NCBI GenBank assembly: GCA_963814355.1 | Contig: CAWFCZ010000031.1 | Location: 109,117-173,116 of the forward strand | Direction: 5' to 3' | DNA: 64,000 bases | DNA from: JADGOV01 sp963814355 | GTDB lineage: Bacteria > Actinomycetota > Actinomycetes > JADGOV01 | Part shown: positions 33,578-41,419 of the stretch, one piece after another | How the letters are laid out: the number at the start of each line of letters is the position of its first letter | Position numbering within the stretch: the first letter of the stretch is position 1 | Position numbers and translations under genes: made by a program | The notes under the pieces: model-generated | Told to the model about the DNA's origin: nothing | Database searches by the model: none | Seen by the model: the letters and a program-made list of their open reading frames with translations, nothing else

Positions 33578-34263
33578 CGTCCGAGCCCTCTACTGCCGAC
33601 CTCCAAGCGGTACCGCCGTGGTTGCGACCGATGGCCCGGGCCGCCCGTTCGGTGCCGCCGGAGGCGCTCTCCCGCTTCCTTCCCCCGGCGCAGGGCGGTC
33701 GGGAATCGGCGGTGCTGATGCTCTTCGGTGAAGGACCCGCCGGCCCGGACGTGCTGCTCATCGAGCGCAGCTCCGACCTGCGCAGCCACGCCGGTCAGCC
33801 GGCGTTCCCTGGTGGCGCGCTGGACCAGACCGACGACGGCCCGGTGGCCGCGGCGCTGCGCGAGGCTGTCGAGGAGACCGGCCTCGATCCGGCCGGCGTG
33901 ACGGTGGTGGCCACCCTGCCGGCGTTGTGGCTGCCGCCGAGCGGTTTCGTGGTCCACCCCGTGCTGGCCTGGTGGGCCGAACCTTCCGCGGTCAGCGCGG
34001 TGGACCCCGCTGAGGTGGCCGCGGTGATCCGGGCGCCGATTCGGGACCTCACCGACCCGGCGAACCGATTCCGGGTGCGCCACCCGAGCGGCTTCTACGG
34101 CCCGGGGTTTCAGGTGGGCGAGCTGATGGTCTGGGGATTCACCGCCGGACTGCTGGATCGGCTCCTCGCCCTCGGCGGTTTCGAGCGGCCGTGGGACGCC
34201 AGCCGGGAGCGGCCCCTGCCGGCCGAGGCAATCGCGCTGGCCGCCGATACACTGCCTCGCTGA
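33574..34263 (+). CDS. Nudix hydrolase, CoA diphosphatase-type
   Basis: A 229-residue Nudix protein. LLIERSSDLRSHAGQPAFPG followed by GALDQTDDGPVAAALREAVEETG is the NUDT7/NUDT8/CoAse signature, so it probably splits CoA or its derivatives to phosphopantetheine and 3',5'-ADP. It corresponds to Rv3672c. GTG at 33574 overlaps the TlpA-like stop by GTGA. The order nth - tlpA-like - Nudix - marP is the same as in mycobacteria. Confidence 0.9.
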   Translation: MTSEPSTADLQAVPPWLRPMARAARSVPPEALSRFLPPAQGGRESAVLMLFGEGPAGPDVLLIERSSDLRSHAGQPAFPGGALDQTDDGPVAAALREAVEETGLDPAGVTVVATLPALWLPPSGFVVHPVLAWWAEPSAVSAVDPAEVAAVIRAPIRDLTDPANRFRVRHPSGFYGPGFQVGELMVWGFTAGLLDRLLALGGFERPWDASRERPLPAEAIALAADTLPR

Positions 34264-34295
34264 TCGGCTCTCAGCCGCCGCACAGGCGCCGCGCC

Positions 34296-34301
34296 TACGC
34301 T
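34296..34301 (+). promoter_or_regulatory. -10 box TACGCT of marP
   Basis: TACGCT is followed by 6 bases and then the GTG at 34308. Confidence 0.6.
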
Positions 34302-34307
34302 CGATGA

Positions 34308-35495
34308 GTGCCCGGGGACCTACTCGACCTCATCCTGCTGGGTGCCTGCCTGCTCTTCGGGCTCTCCGGCTACCGGCAGGGCTTTCTGATCGGGGCGCTG
34401 TCCTTTGCCGGGTTGCTGGGCGGCGGGGCGCTTGCGGCCCGGGTCGCGCCGTCGATCGCCCGGGGCTGGTTTCCCAACAGCAACGTGGTCGTGGTTGGGC
34501 TGGTCGTGGTCCTGCTCGGTGCCATTCTCGGGCAGCTGCTCGCCTCCAGCGTCGGTGCCCTGCTCCGGCAGCGGGTGACCTGGCGGCCGGCGCGGACGTT
34601 GGACTCGGTGGCCGGGGCCGCGGTCAGCATCTGCTCGGTCCTGCTGGTGGGCTGGCTGGTGGGCAGTGCGGTGGCGCACTCTTCGCTGGCCGGCGTGGCT
34701 CGGCAGGCCCGCGACTCCCAGGTGCTTCGCACCGTGGACGATCTGATGCCGGACTCCGCCCGGGTGTGGTTCTCCGCGTTCCGACGGATGCTCGACAACT
34801 ACGGTTTCCCACAGGTCTTCGGCTCCCTCGGCGGCGAACGAATCGCACCGGTCAGCCCGCCGAATCCGGCCATCCTCGCCACACCCGCGCTGCGGGCCTC
34901 CCGGCGGGACGTGGTCAAGGTCCTCGGCTTCGCCTCCAGCTGCGGCCGATCGGTGGAAGGCAGCGGGTTCGTCTATGCCACGGATCGGGTGCTGACCAAT
35001 GCGCACGTGGTCGCCGGCGTCCGCTCCCCCACCGTCGTGCTGGAGGGGCACCGGGGACGATTGGCCGCCCGGGTGGTCCGCTACGACTCCGGCCGCGACG
35101 TCGCCGTGCTCTACGTTCCCGGGCTGGACGTGCGGCCGCTGACCTTCGCGAAACCGGCCGCCCGAGGCGCCGACGCGGTAGTCGCCGGGTACCCGCAGGA
35201 CGGTCCGTTCACCGCGGTACCGGCCCGGATCCGCGACCGGCTGCAAGCCCGCGGACCGGACATTTACCACACGCAGCAGGTCACCCGGGAGATCTACGCG
35301 CTGCGGGCGACGGTCCGGCCCGGCAACTCCGGCGGCCCGTTGCTGTCTCCCTCGGGCACGGTGTACGGGGTGGTCTTCGCCGCCGCGCTCACCGGTTCGG
35401 ACACCGGCTACGCGCTCACCGCAGCCGAGGTCGCCCCGGTCGCCCGGGCCGGCGCCACCGCGACGCGCGGGGTGAGCACCGGCGGCTGCGACTGA
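34308..35495 (+). CDS. marP: MarP-like membrane serine protease
   Basis: A 395-residue protein: a CvpA-like N-terminal part with four helices, then an extracytoplasmic chymotrypsin-fold protease. The triad is His in VLTNAHVVAG, Asp in DSGRDVAVLYV and Ser in VRPGNSGGPLLSPSG. A Cys in FASSCGRSVEGSGF could form the MarP-type disulfide that controls activation. In M. tuberculosis MarP (Rv3671c) protects against acid by processing a cell-wall hydrolase. GTG at 34308 follows a TACGCT -10 by 6 bases, so it has its own promoter 44 bases after the Nudix gene. Confidence 0.92.
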   Translation: MPGDLLDLILLGACLLFGLSGYRQGFLIGALSFAGLLGGGALAARVAPSIARGWFPNSNVVVVGLVVVLLGAILGQLLASSVGALLRQRVTWRPARTLDSVAGAAVSICSVLLVGWLVGSAVAHSSLAGVARQARDSQVLRTVDDLMPDSARVWFSAFRRMLDNYGFPQVFGSLGGERIAPVSPPNPAILATPALRASRRDVVKVLGFASSCGRSVEGSGFVYATDRVLTNAHVVAGVRSPTVVLEGHRGRLAARVVRYDSGRDVAVLYVPGLDVRPLTFAKPAARGADAVVAGYPQDGPFTAVPARIRDRLQARGPDIYHTQQVTREIYALRATVRPGNSGGPLLSPSGTVYGVVFAAALTGSDTGYALTAAEVAPVARAGATATRGVSTGGCD

Positions 35496-35546
35496 ACAAG
35501 CGATCGCCGTGGTTGCCGGAAAGAAGGCGTCGAAGATCCCGTCCGG

Positions 35547-37034
35547 CTACGCGTTCCCGAGTGACCTGTGACGCAACGCCAGTCGCAGATCGGCGGGTTG
35601 GACGCCCGCCGTACCGGCGCTTTCCAGGCGCAGCGCCAAGGCCCGGGCCTGCCTGAGCAGCGAGTCCAGCGCGAGTCCGTACGCCGGCTGGCCGGCTGAG
35701 TCGGCGGCGTAGTGGGCAACCCGGTCACTGCCCCGGCGGAGCAGGGCGGCGGCGCCGGTGTCATTGCCCCGCTGGGCGTGGGTGAGTCCGACCGCGATCT
35801 GAGCCAGTCCACGCCAGAGGTCCCGCTGCTCCGCGGGTGCTTCCTTCCACACCGCCTCCAGCACTTCGTGCGCGCTGAACGGCCGGCCGGCTGCGATCAG
35901 GCGCTCGGCCTCGGTGAGGGCCTCGACCGGGGGCAGCGCAGGCCCGTCCGGCGTCGGTGGCCGCCCGGGCGCCCCGCGGGGTAGCGGGCGGCCGGTGGCA
36001 TCGCGCATCCGGGCGTTGCGGGGCCGGCCTGAGGGGTCCCGATCGCGGCCGCCTCGCGGCGCGCCCGGCTGGGTAGGCTGCTGGGTGGGCCGCTCGGCGG
36101 GCTGCTGACCGGCTGTGCGGCCGTCCTGGCGGTGAGCGCCGAGCCAGTCGAGCAGAAGCCGGTTCACCGCCTCGGGTGCCTCCTCGTGCGGGAAGTGCCC
36201 GACGCCCTCCAGCAGCCGCCAGTCGTAGGCCGCCCGGACGTAGCGGCCGCTGCCGATCGCGGTGGCCGGCAACATGCAGCTGTCCAGCGCGCCGTGCAGT
36301 TGCAGCGTCGGCGTGGAGATGCGCCGGCTGAGCAGGTGAGCCGCCCGAACGCCGTCCGGGCGGGGCAGCGAGCGGAAAAACCAGCGGTAGCACTCCAGCG
36401 CCGAATGAGCCACTCCCGGTATTGCCATCGCCTCGCGGTAGCGGCCCTCGGTGGGCTCATCCGGCCAGTCAGCCGCCGACCACTCGGCGAGCAGCCGACC
36501 CACGTTCGCGGCCCCGTCCCGGGTCAGCCACTGCTCCGGCAGCCGGGGGAGCTGAAAGCGCAGTCCGTAGCCGCTGGCCCGCAGCTGCGCCGGGTCGTGC
36601 AGCAACGCCGAGCGCAACCGCAGCGGATGGGGCATGGCGAGCACCGCGAGCCCGCCCACCAGGTCGGGGTTGCGGGTGGCCAGTGTCCACCCGGCCAGCC
36701 CTCCCCAGCCGTGCCCAACGACCACGGCCCGTCGCTCGCCGAGGGCGCGCACCATGCCGGCCACGTCCTCCGCCAAGGTGAGCACGTCATACCCGCGCGG
36801 CGGCTTGTCGCTGGCCCCGTAACCGCGCAGGTCGGGCGCCACCGCGCGGAACCCGGCCCCGGCGAAGGCGACCAGCTGGTGACGCCAGGCCCACCAGAAC
36901 TCGGGAAAGCCGTGCAGCAGCAGCACGAGCGGCCCGTGGCCGGTTTCGGCGGCGTGGAAGCGGGCGCCGTTCGCTGAGATGTCCCGGTGGGTCCAGGGCC
37001 CACCGAGCATCACGACGGACTCCTGCGCCACCAT
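35547..37034 (-). CDS. epoxide-hydrolase-like alpha/beta hydrolase fused to DUF309
   Basis: A 495-residue fusion. Residues about 1-300 are an EphE-type alpha/beta hydrolase: LLLHGFPEFWWAWRHQL (oxyanion loop), VVVGHGWGGLAGW (nucleophile elbow), HGALDSCML (acid) and EGVGHFPHEEAP (His). The elbow has Gly where epoxide hydrolases have Asp, so it may be inactive. After a Gln/Pro-rich linker comes a full DUF309 domain (FSAHEVLEAVWKEAP, LWRGLAQIAVGLTHAQRGN), normally a separate protein. ATG at 37034 sits 6 bases from a TACTCT -10; ATG at 37010 with AGGAG is the alternative. The position equals Rv3670 beside marP. Confidence 0.85.
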   Translation of the reverse strand: MVAQESVVMLGGPWTHRDISANGARFHAAETGHGPLVLLLHGFPEFWWAWRHQLVAFAGAGFRAVAPDLRGYGASDKPPRGYDVLTLAEDVAGMVRALGERRAVVVGHGWGGLAGWTLATRNPDLVGGLAVLAMPHPLRLRSALLHDPAQLRASGYGLRFQLPRLPEQWLTRDGAANVGRLLAEWSAADWPDEPTEGRYREAMAIPGVAHSALECYRWFFRSLPRPDGVRAAHLLSRRISTPTLQLHGALDSCMLPATAIGSGRYVRAAYDWRLLEGVGHFPHEEAPEAVNRLLLDWLGAHRQDGRTAGQQPAERPTQQPTQPGAPRGGRDRDPSGRPRNARMRDATGRPLPRGAPGRPPTPDGPALPPVEALTEAERLIAAGRPFSAHEVLEAVWKEAPAEQRDLWRGLAQIAVGLTHAQRGNDTGAAALLRRGSDRVAHYAADSAGQPAYGLALDSLLRQARALALRLESAGTAGVQPADLRLALRHRSLGNA

Positions 37035-37040
37035 TCCCAA

Positions 37041-37046
37041 AGAGTA
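37041..37046 (-). promoter_or_regulatory. -10 box TACTCT of the hydrolase-DUF309 gene
   Basis: On the minus strand TACTCT is followed by 6 bases and then the ATG at 37034. It lies in the 31-base gap after the Holin-X gene, so the fusion gene has its own promoter. Confidence 0.6.
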
Positions 37047-37065
37047 AGGAGTACCTGCCGACCGG

Positions 37066-37509
37066 TCAGTGCGGACTCTGCCCCCCGCCCGACGGGGCCG
37101 AGGCAACCGTCGGCCTCTTCGCCCAGGCGATGTCGTCCTTGACGGTCTGAATGGTCCGCTTGGGCGGGCTGACCTTCTTCAGGCTCCGGACGCCGCCCAA
37201 GCCGAGAACCGCCGCGCCGAGCAGGTAGAGCACCCCGACGATCAGAAAACCCACGCCGAGTGGGAGCCCGAGACCGTGCAGCCCGAAGGCCACCGCGATG
37301 GACAGGAACAGGGTCGCCAGCAGGCCGAGAAACCCGGCGCCACCGAGGAAGCCGGCACCGAGCCCCGCCCGCTTCGCGTCCACCTTGAGTTCGATCTTGG
37401 CGAGCTCGATCTCGTCATGGATCAGCACGGACAGATCGCGGCTGACCGTGGCGAACAACTGTCCAACAGATTGTTCCTCGACAGGCCTGCCGCCCACGCT
37501 TTGGGACAC
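37066..37509 (-). CDS. putative actinobacterial Holin-X family membrane protein
   Basis: A 147-residue protein. The N-terminal amphipathic part (LFATVSRDLSVLIHDEIELA) with KIELKVDAKRAG is followed by two helices (FLGLLATLFLSIAVAF and GVGFLIVGVLYLLGAAVLGL). This is the Phage_holin_3_6 (Holin-X) pattern, common in actinobacterial chromosomes without phage genes; the real role is unknown. GTG at 37509 is fixed by a strong AAGGAGG a few bases upstream; an earlier start at 37578 is not needed. Confidence 0.88.
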   Translation of the reverse strand: MSQSVGGRPVEEQSVGQLFATVSRDLSVLIHDEIELAKIELKVDAKRAGLGAGFLGGAGFLGLLATLFLSIAVAFGLHGLGLPLGVGFLIVGVLYLLGAAVLGLGGVRSLKKVSPPKRTIQTVKDDIAWAKRPTVASAPSGGGQSPH

Positions 37510-37641
37510 GTACTCCTCCTTGGACTGATCTCTTTCCGGCTGACCGGTCACAAGCCGGTAACCAGCATGGTGCACCACTGCGTCCCTCGGTCGGAGCAGA
37601 TGGGGCGGTGCTGGCGTTTCGCCAGCCCTTCCGGGACGTCG

Positions 37642-37647
37642 TACTGT
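37642..37647 (+). promoter_or_regulatory. -10 box TACTGT of the Fic-like gene
   Basis: TACTGT is followed by 7 bases and then the GTG at 37655. Confidence 0.55.
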
Positions 37648-37654
37648 GCCGGAT

Positions 37655-38437
37655 GTGTCCTGGGCTCATCCGCGGGGAGTTCCACCGCACCCGCTGCAGC
37701 CGCTGGCCCGGCGACCGGAGGTGGCGCATGCGGCCGAGTTGGCCCGGCTGGCCGTCGACCGGCTGCTCGGGCACCGGGTGCTGCGGCGCCGGTCGGGCGA
37801 GGTGGTCGCGGAGTCGGTGCTGCGCAGCGCCCGGGCCTCCGCCGCGCTGGACGGCGTGGACTGGCCGTTGGCCGGAGTGCGCGCTATCGACGGCGCGCCC
37901 GCCGGTGACGACGCCGCGCTCGTCCACGGCGCGCTACGAGTCTCCGCCGAGGTCGTGGCGCTGGCGAAGGTGTGGCGGCGCGCCCCACTCCAGGCGCTGG
38001 CCCGGCTGCACCTGCTGGCCGCCGCCGACGCGCTGGCAGCCGCCGACCTGGGTCGACCGACGTCCGGCGGACCCCGGCTGGTGGCCCTGGCCGAACTGGC
38101 CAGCGGGCCACCCGGCGTTCCGGCTGTGGTGGAAGCGGCGGTGGTCCACGGCGAGTTGCTGGCGCTGCAGCCGTTCCGGTGGGGTACCGGGCTGGTGGCT
38201 CGGGCGGCGCAGCGCCTGGTGCTGAGCTCTCGCGGCCTGGACCCTGCCGCCATGGTCAGCGTCGAAGTGGGTCACGCCGCGATGCCGCAGGACTACGCCG
38301 CTGCCGCGGCCGGCTATCGCGCCGGCTCGGCGGGGGGAGTGGCGGGCTGGGTCGTGCACTGCGCCACGGCCGTCGAGGCGGGAGCCCAGGACAGCCTCGC
38401 GGTCTGCGAAGCGCTGAGCCGGAGCCCGAAGCGCTGA
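37655..38437 (+). CDS. Fic-like protein with degenerate active-site motif
   Basis: A 260-residue Ala-rich helical protein of an actinobacterial family. It has VVAESVLRSARASAALDGVD near the N-terminus and VVHGELLALQPFRWGTGLVA later. The latter resembles Fic HPFxxGNGR but lacks the His (LQPF) and the GNGR (GTGL), so AMP transfer is unlikely. Similar genes are sometimes labelled oxidoreductase without support. GTG at 37655 is chosen from the TACTGT -10 seven bases upstream; GTG at 37646 overlaps that box. It is divergent from Holin-X and followed by a strong hairpin. Confidence 0.75.
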   Translation: MSWAHPRGVPPHPLQPLARRPEVAHAAELARLAVDRLLGHRVLRRRSGEVVAESVLRSARASAALDGVDWPLAGVRAIDGAPAGDDAALVHGALRVSAEVVALAKVWRRAPLQALARLHLLAAADALAAADLGRPTSGGPRLVALAELASGPPGVPAVVEAAVVHGELLALQPFRWGTGLVARAAQRLVLSSRGLDPAAMVSVEVGHAAMPQDYAAAAAGYRAGSAGGVAGWVVHCATAVEAGAQDSLAVCEALSRSPKR

Positions 38438-38805
38438 CCCGGCGGGTCGTGGTGCGACGAGTTCCGTCAGGCGATGCGCGGCGGACAGCGCAGGGGAGCC
38501 GGCAGGGCCAATCGAGTGCAGTTGCGGGCGGCGCCCCGCTGGGCGGGGCGCCGCCCGCGACACTCGGACCAGCGGGTGAACAAGCGCCCCATTACGCCGA
38601 CGGCTCGACGAGCGAGATCCGTCGGCGGTGCCTCTCGCGGCCGGTCGCGCGTGGGTGCCCGCTGCCGGGTACGGACTCCGGCCGCCTGCTGGCGGAGGAA
38701 CCCGCACCACCCTTGATACCCCGGTCCGGTGGTGTTGGGAAGATGCCAGCCCAAAAAAGTTGCGCCCGGTGTTTGCTGACAGCGCCGAATTGGAATCATA
38801 CTGAA
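38438..38805. other. intergenic stretch before the 6C RNA
   Basis: No convincing gene is seen. It holds a terminator-type hairpin at 38524-38558 and, at the end, the likely promoter of the 6C RNA: CATACT at 38797-38802 as -10, with TTGCTG at 38773-38778 (18-base spacer) or CTGACA at 38776-38781 as -35. An A6 run lies at about 38753-38758. Open frames here lack the usual codon bias. Confidence 0.55.
38524..38558 (+). terminator. perfect 15-bp GC hairpin after the Fic-like gene
   Basis: GCGGGCGGCGCCCCG (38524-38538) pairs exactly with CGGGGCGCCGCCCGC (38544-38558) around the loop CTGGG. It lies 86 bases after the stop of the Fic-like gene. There is no U-tract. Confidence 0.7.
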
Positions 38806-38905
38806 GTACGGCGGTCACCCCCCGATCGCCGGAGCGGTCCGGCTCTACCCCCCCGGAGCCGGACGCCAAACGACCCCCGCCCACCCCCGTGGCGGGGGTC
38901 GTTTG
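38806..38905 (+). ncRNA. 6C small RNA (B11/scr3559 type)
   Basis: Two hairpins display runs of C in their loops, the hallmark of the actinobacterial 6C RNA. The first stem is GGCGGTC (38810-38816) with GATCGCC (38824-38830), with one G-U pair and loop ACCCCCC. The second is GTCCGGCTC (38837-38845) with GAGCCGGAC (38856-38864) and loop TACCCCCCCG. A terminator hairpin follows. CATACT at 38797-38802 is a likely -10, so transcription would begin near 38808. In M. tuberculosis the 6C RNA lies in the same place beside ssd (Rv3660c). It acts in trans through the C-rich loops on G-rich mRNA sites. Confidence 0.9.
38867..38905 (+). terminator. intrinsic terminator of the 6C RNA
   Basis: CAAACGACCCCCGCC (38867-38881) pairs exactly with GGCGGGGGTCGTTTG (38891-38905) around a 9-base loop. 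The 3' arm ends GTTTG and is followed by TTG, giving a modest U-rich end. Confidence 0.85.
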
Positions 38906-39063
38906 TTGCCACCGGTTCGAATGTGCCGGGTTGTGCACACCCGCCCTCGTCCCCACCCGCCAGCTTGTCCACAGGTCCGGCACTGCTCCGCCGAACCGAC
39001 GGGCACTGGCCGACAGTGAGTCCTCCCAACGTCATCGGGGCGTTGCGCGAAGGAGCTGCCACC

Positions 39064-40176
39064 ATGCCGTCCGTCCCGGGGCCGACCGCGTCGCCCACGC
39101 CCGCCAGCAGGCAGCGTCCGCTCCTGGTCACCGCCGACGCGGGGCTGCTCGACGACGTCATCCGCATAGCGGCCACCGTCGGCGTCGAGCTGGACATCCG
39201 AGCTGAACTGTCCGCCGCCGCCGCGCTGTGGTCGTCGGCTACCGCTGTCCTGCTCGGCGACGACGTCACCTCCGGGTGGGTCCGGGCCACGATCCCGCGG
39301 CGGTCGGATGTCGTGCTGCTCGCTACCGACTCCGACGACGCCGAAGTGTGGGAGCGAGCGCTGAAGATCGGCGCCCAGCGGGTGATCTTCCTGCCAGATG
39401 CCGAGGACTGCCTGGCCGAGCTCTTTGCCGACCTCCTCGACGGACGTCCGGAGTCGGCGCCGCTGGTTGCCGTCGTGGGCGGGCGCGGTGGTGCCGGAGC
39501 CACCACGGTGGCCGTGGCCCTGGCGGTGACGGCGTCCCGGCTCGGCCGCACGGTCGTGCTGGTGGACGCTGATCCGCTTGGTGGCGGTATCGACCTGGCG
39601 ATCGGTGGGGAGGGCCGGGCCGGCCTGCGCTGGCCGGACCTGGCCGGCACCCGTGGCCGGGTCAGCAGCGCAGCACTGCTGGCAGCGCTGCCCACCACGG
39701 ACAACCTCACCGTGCTCTCCTGGGATCGCAGCGGCGCACCCGCCATCCCGGCGCCCGCTATGGATTCCCTGCTTCCGGCCGCGCAGCGCGGTGCCGATCT
39801 CGTCGTGGTCGATCTGCCGCGGCGCTTGGACGATGCGGCGGCGAGCGCCGCGGCGCGAGCGGCCACCATCTTGCTGGTCGTCCCGGCCGAGGTGCGAGCC
39901 GCGGCCGCCGCTGCCCGGGTGGCGGCCACGGTGTCGAGCTACTGCGAAGACGTCCGGATCGTGGTCCGCGGGCCGGCTCCCGGACGTCTCGACGCGGCCG
40001 CCATCGCCGACTCGCTGGCGCTGCCGCTTGCGGGCTGGCTACGACCGGAGCCCGGGCTGGCGGCCGCTTTGGAGCGCGGCGACGCCCCGGCGGCCCGCGG
40101 GCGGGGGCCACTTGCCGCCTTCTGTGGCACCTTCCTCGCCTCGGTGTCCGTGCCGGCTCGGCAGCTGGCGGCGTGA
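39064..40176 (+). CDS. ssd: Ssd / CpaE-like ParA-family protein (Tad locus)
   Basis: A 370-residue protein. The N-terminal part (ADAGLLDDVIRIAATVGVEL) is receiver-like, followed by a ParA/MinD-type domain. The Walker A position reads VVGGRGGAGATTVAVALAV, so both lysines of a deviant P-loop are replaced. Switch regions are VLVDADPLGGGIDLAIG and DLVVVDLPRRLDDAA. It matches the actinobacterial CpaE homologue (Rv3660c, septum-site-determining Ssd) at the head of Tad operons, thought to place the pilus or affect division. ATG at 39064 has AAGGAG 9 bases upstream. It ends 4 bases before tadA. Confidence 0.9.
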   Translation: MPSVPGPTASPTPASRQRPLLVTADAGLLDDVIRIAATVGVELDIRAELSAAAALWSSATAVLLGDDVTSGWVRATIPRRSDVVLLATDSDDAEVWERALKIGAQRVIFLPDAEDCLAELFADLLDGRPESAPLVAVVGGRGGAGATTVAVALAVTASRLGRTVVLVDADPLGGGIDLAIGGEGRAGLRWPDLAGTRGRVSSAALLAALPTTDNLTVLSWDRSGAPAIPAPAMDSLLPAAQRGADLVVVDLPRRLDDAAASAAARAATILLVVPAEVRAAAAAARVAATVSSYCEDVRIVVRGPAPGRLDAAAIADSLALPLAGWLRPEPGLAAALERGDAPAARGRGPLAAFCGTFLASVSVPARQLAA

Positions 40177-40180
40177 GGGG

Positions 40181-41419
40181 ATGGCCAGCGACATTGAGCT
40201 GCTCGACCGGGTGCGCTCCCGCCTGGTGGCCACTGGGGCCAGCCCCACCCGCGCGGCGGTGGCCAGCGCGTTGCGGACCGAAGGTGGGGTTCGCGGGGAT
40301 GCGGAGATCGCGTCGGTGCTTGCCCAGCTGACCTCCGAGCTGGTCGGCGCCGGGCCGTTGGAGTCGCTGCTGGCGGACCCCGAGGTCACCGACGTGCTGG
40401 TCAACGCACCGGATGAGGTCTGGGTCGATCGGGGCGCCGGGTTGCAGCGGGTCCGAGTGCGGCTGGCCGGGGAGGACGCGGTCCGCCGGCTGGCGCAGCG
40501 CCTGGCCGCGGCGACCGGCCGCCGGCTTGACGACGCCCAGCCGTTCGTCGATGCCCGGCTGGCCGGTGGTGTCCGCCTACACGCCGTTCTGCCGCCGGTG
40601 TCCCCGCGCGGTACCACGCTGTCGTTACGGGTTCCCCGGCGCCGTGTCTTCACCCTGACCGAGCTAGTGGCGGCCGGATCGGTGGCCCCGGCCATGGCCG
40701 GCCTGCTCGGGCTGGTGGTGGCCAGCCGGCTGGCCTTCGTGATCAGTGGTGGTACCGGTACCGGGAAGACCACCCTGCTCTCCGCGCTGCTCAGCTGCGC
40801 CGATCCGGCCGACCGCGTGCTCTTGGTCGAGGATTCCGGCGAACTACGCCCGGATTGCCCGCACGTGGTCCGGCTGGAGGCCCGCGGCGCCAACGCCGAA
40901 GGGGCGGGGGAGGTGACCCTGCGCGATCTGGTGCGTCAGGCGCTGCGCATGCGCCCGGACCGGATCGTGGTCGGCGAGGTCCGCGGTGCCGAGGTGGCAG
41001 ACCTGCTGGCGGCGCTCAACACTGGACATGAGGGCGGCTGCGGCACGGTGCATGCCAACAGCCCCACCGACGTACCGGCTCGGCTGGAGGCGCTCGGAGC
41101 CGTCGCCGGAATGTCCCGGTCCGCGCTGCACAGTCAACTGAGCGCCGCGCTGGACGTCGTCATCCACCTGCGCCGGGGTTCGGACGGAGTCCGCCGAGTC
41201 GCCGCGGTGAACCGGCTCCGCGCCGGACCCGACGGCCTGGTGACCACCGTGCCGGCGCTGACCGCTCACCCGGAGGAGACGGTCGCCGGTCCTGGCGCGG
41301 CTGACTTGCGTCGCCAGCTCCTGGACCGGGGCGTCATGAGCGCGGAGCTGGCCGACGCTGGGCTCGGTGAACCCCGCAGCGGTGACGCGGGGTTCACCGG
41401 CCCCGGTCCGCAGCGATGA
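40181..41419 (+). CDS. tadA: TadA/CpaF secretion ATPase
   Basis: A 412-residue type II/IV secretion ATPase. The N-terminal domain has DVLVNAPDEVWVDRG. The ATPase has Walker A ISGGTGTGKTTLLSALL, the Asp box VLLVEDSGELRPD, Walker B RMRPDRIVVGEVRGAEV and the His box TGHEGGCGTVHAN. It drives assembly of Flp pilin at the inner membrane and corresponds to Rv3659c. ATG at 40181 is 4 bases after the ssd stop. Its stop overlaps tadB by ATGA. Confidence 0.95.
   Translation: MASDIELLDRVRSRLVATGASPTRAAVASALRTEGGVRGDAEIASVLAQLTSELVGAGPLESLLADPEVTDVLVNAPDEVWVDRGAGLQRVRVRLAGEDAVRRLAQRLAAATGRRLDDAQPFVDARLAGGVRLHAVLPPVSPRGTTLSLRVPRRRVFTLTELVAAGSVAPAMAGLLGLVVASRLAFVISGGTGTGKTTLLSALLSCADPADRVLLVEDSGELRPDCPHVVRLEARGANAEGAGEVTLRDLVRQALRMRPDRIVVGEVRGAEVADLLAALNTGHEGGCGTVHANSPTDVPARLEALGAVAGMSRSALHSQLSAALDVVIHLRRGSDGVRRVAAVNRLRAGPDGLVTTVPALTAHPEETVAGPGAADLRRQLLDRGVMSAELADAGLGEPRSGDAGFTGPGPQR

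Noticed and set aside
37066..37509. Holin-X gene as a sign of prophage
   Set aside because: No phage structural, lysis or integrase genes are near; the family is common in actinobacterial chromosomes.
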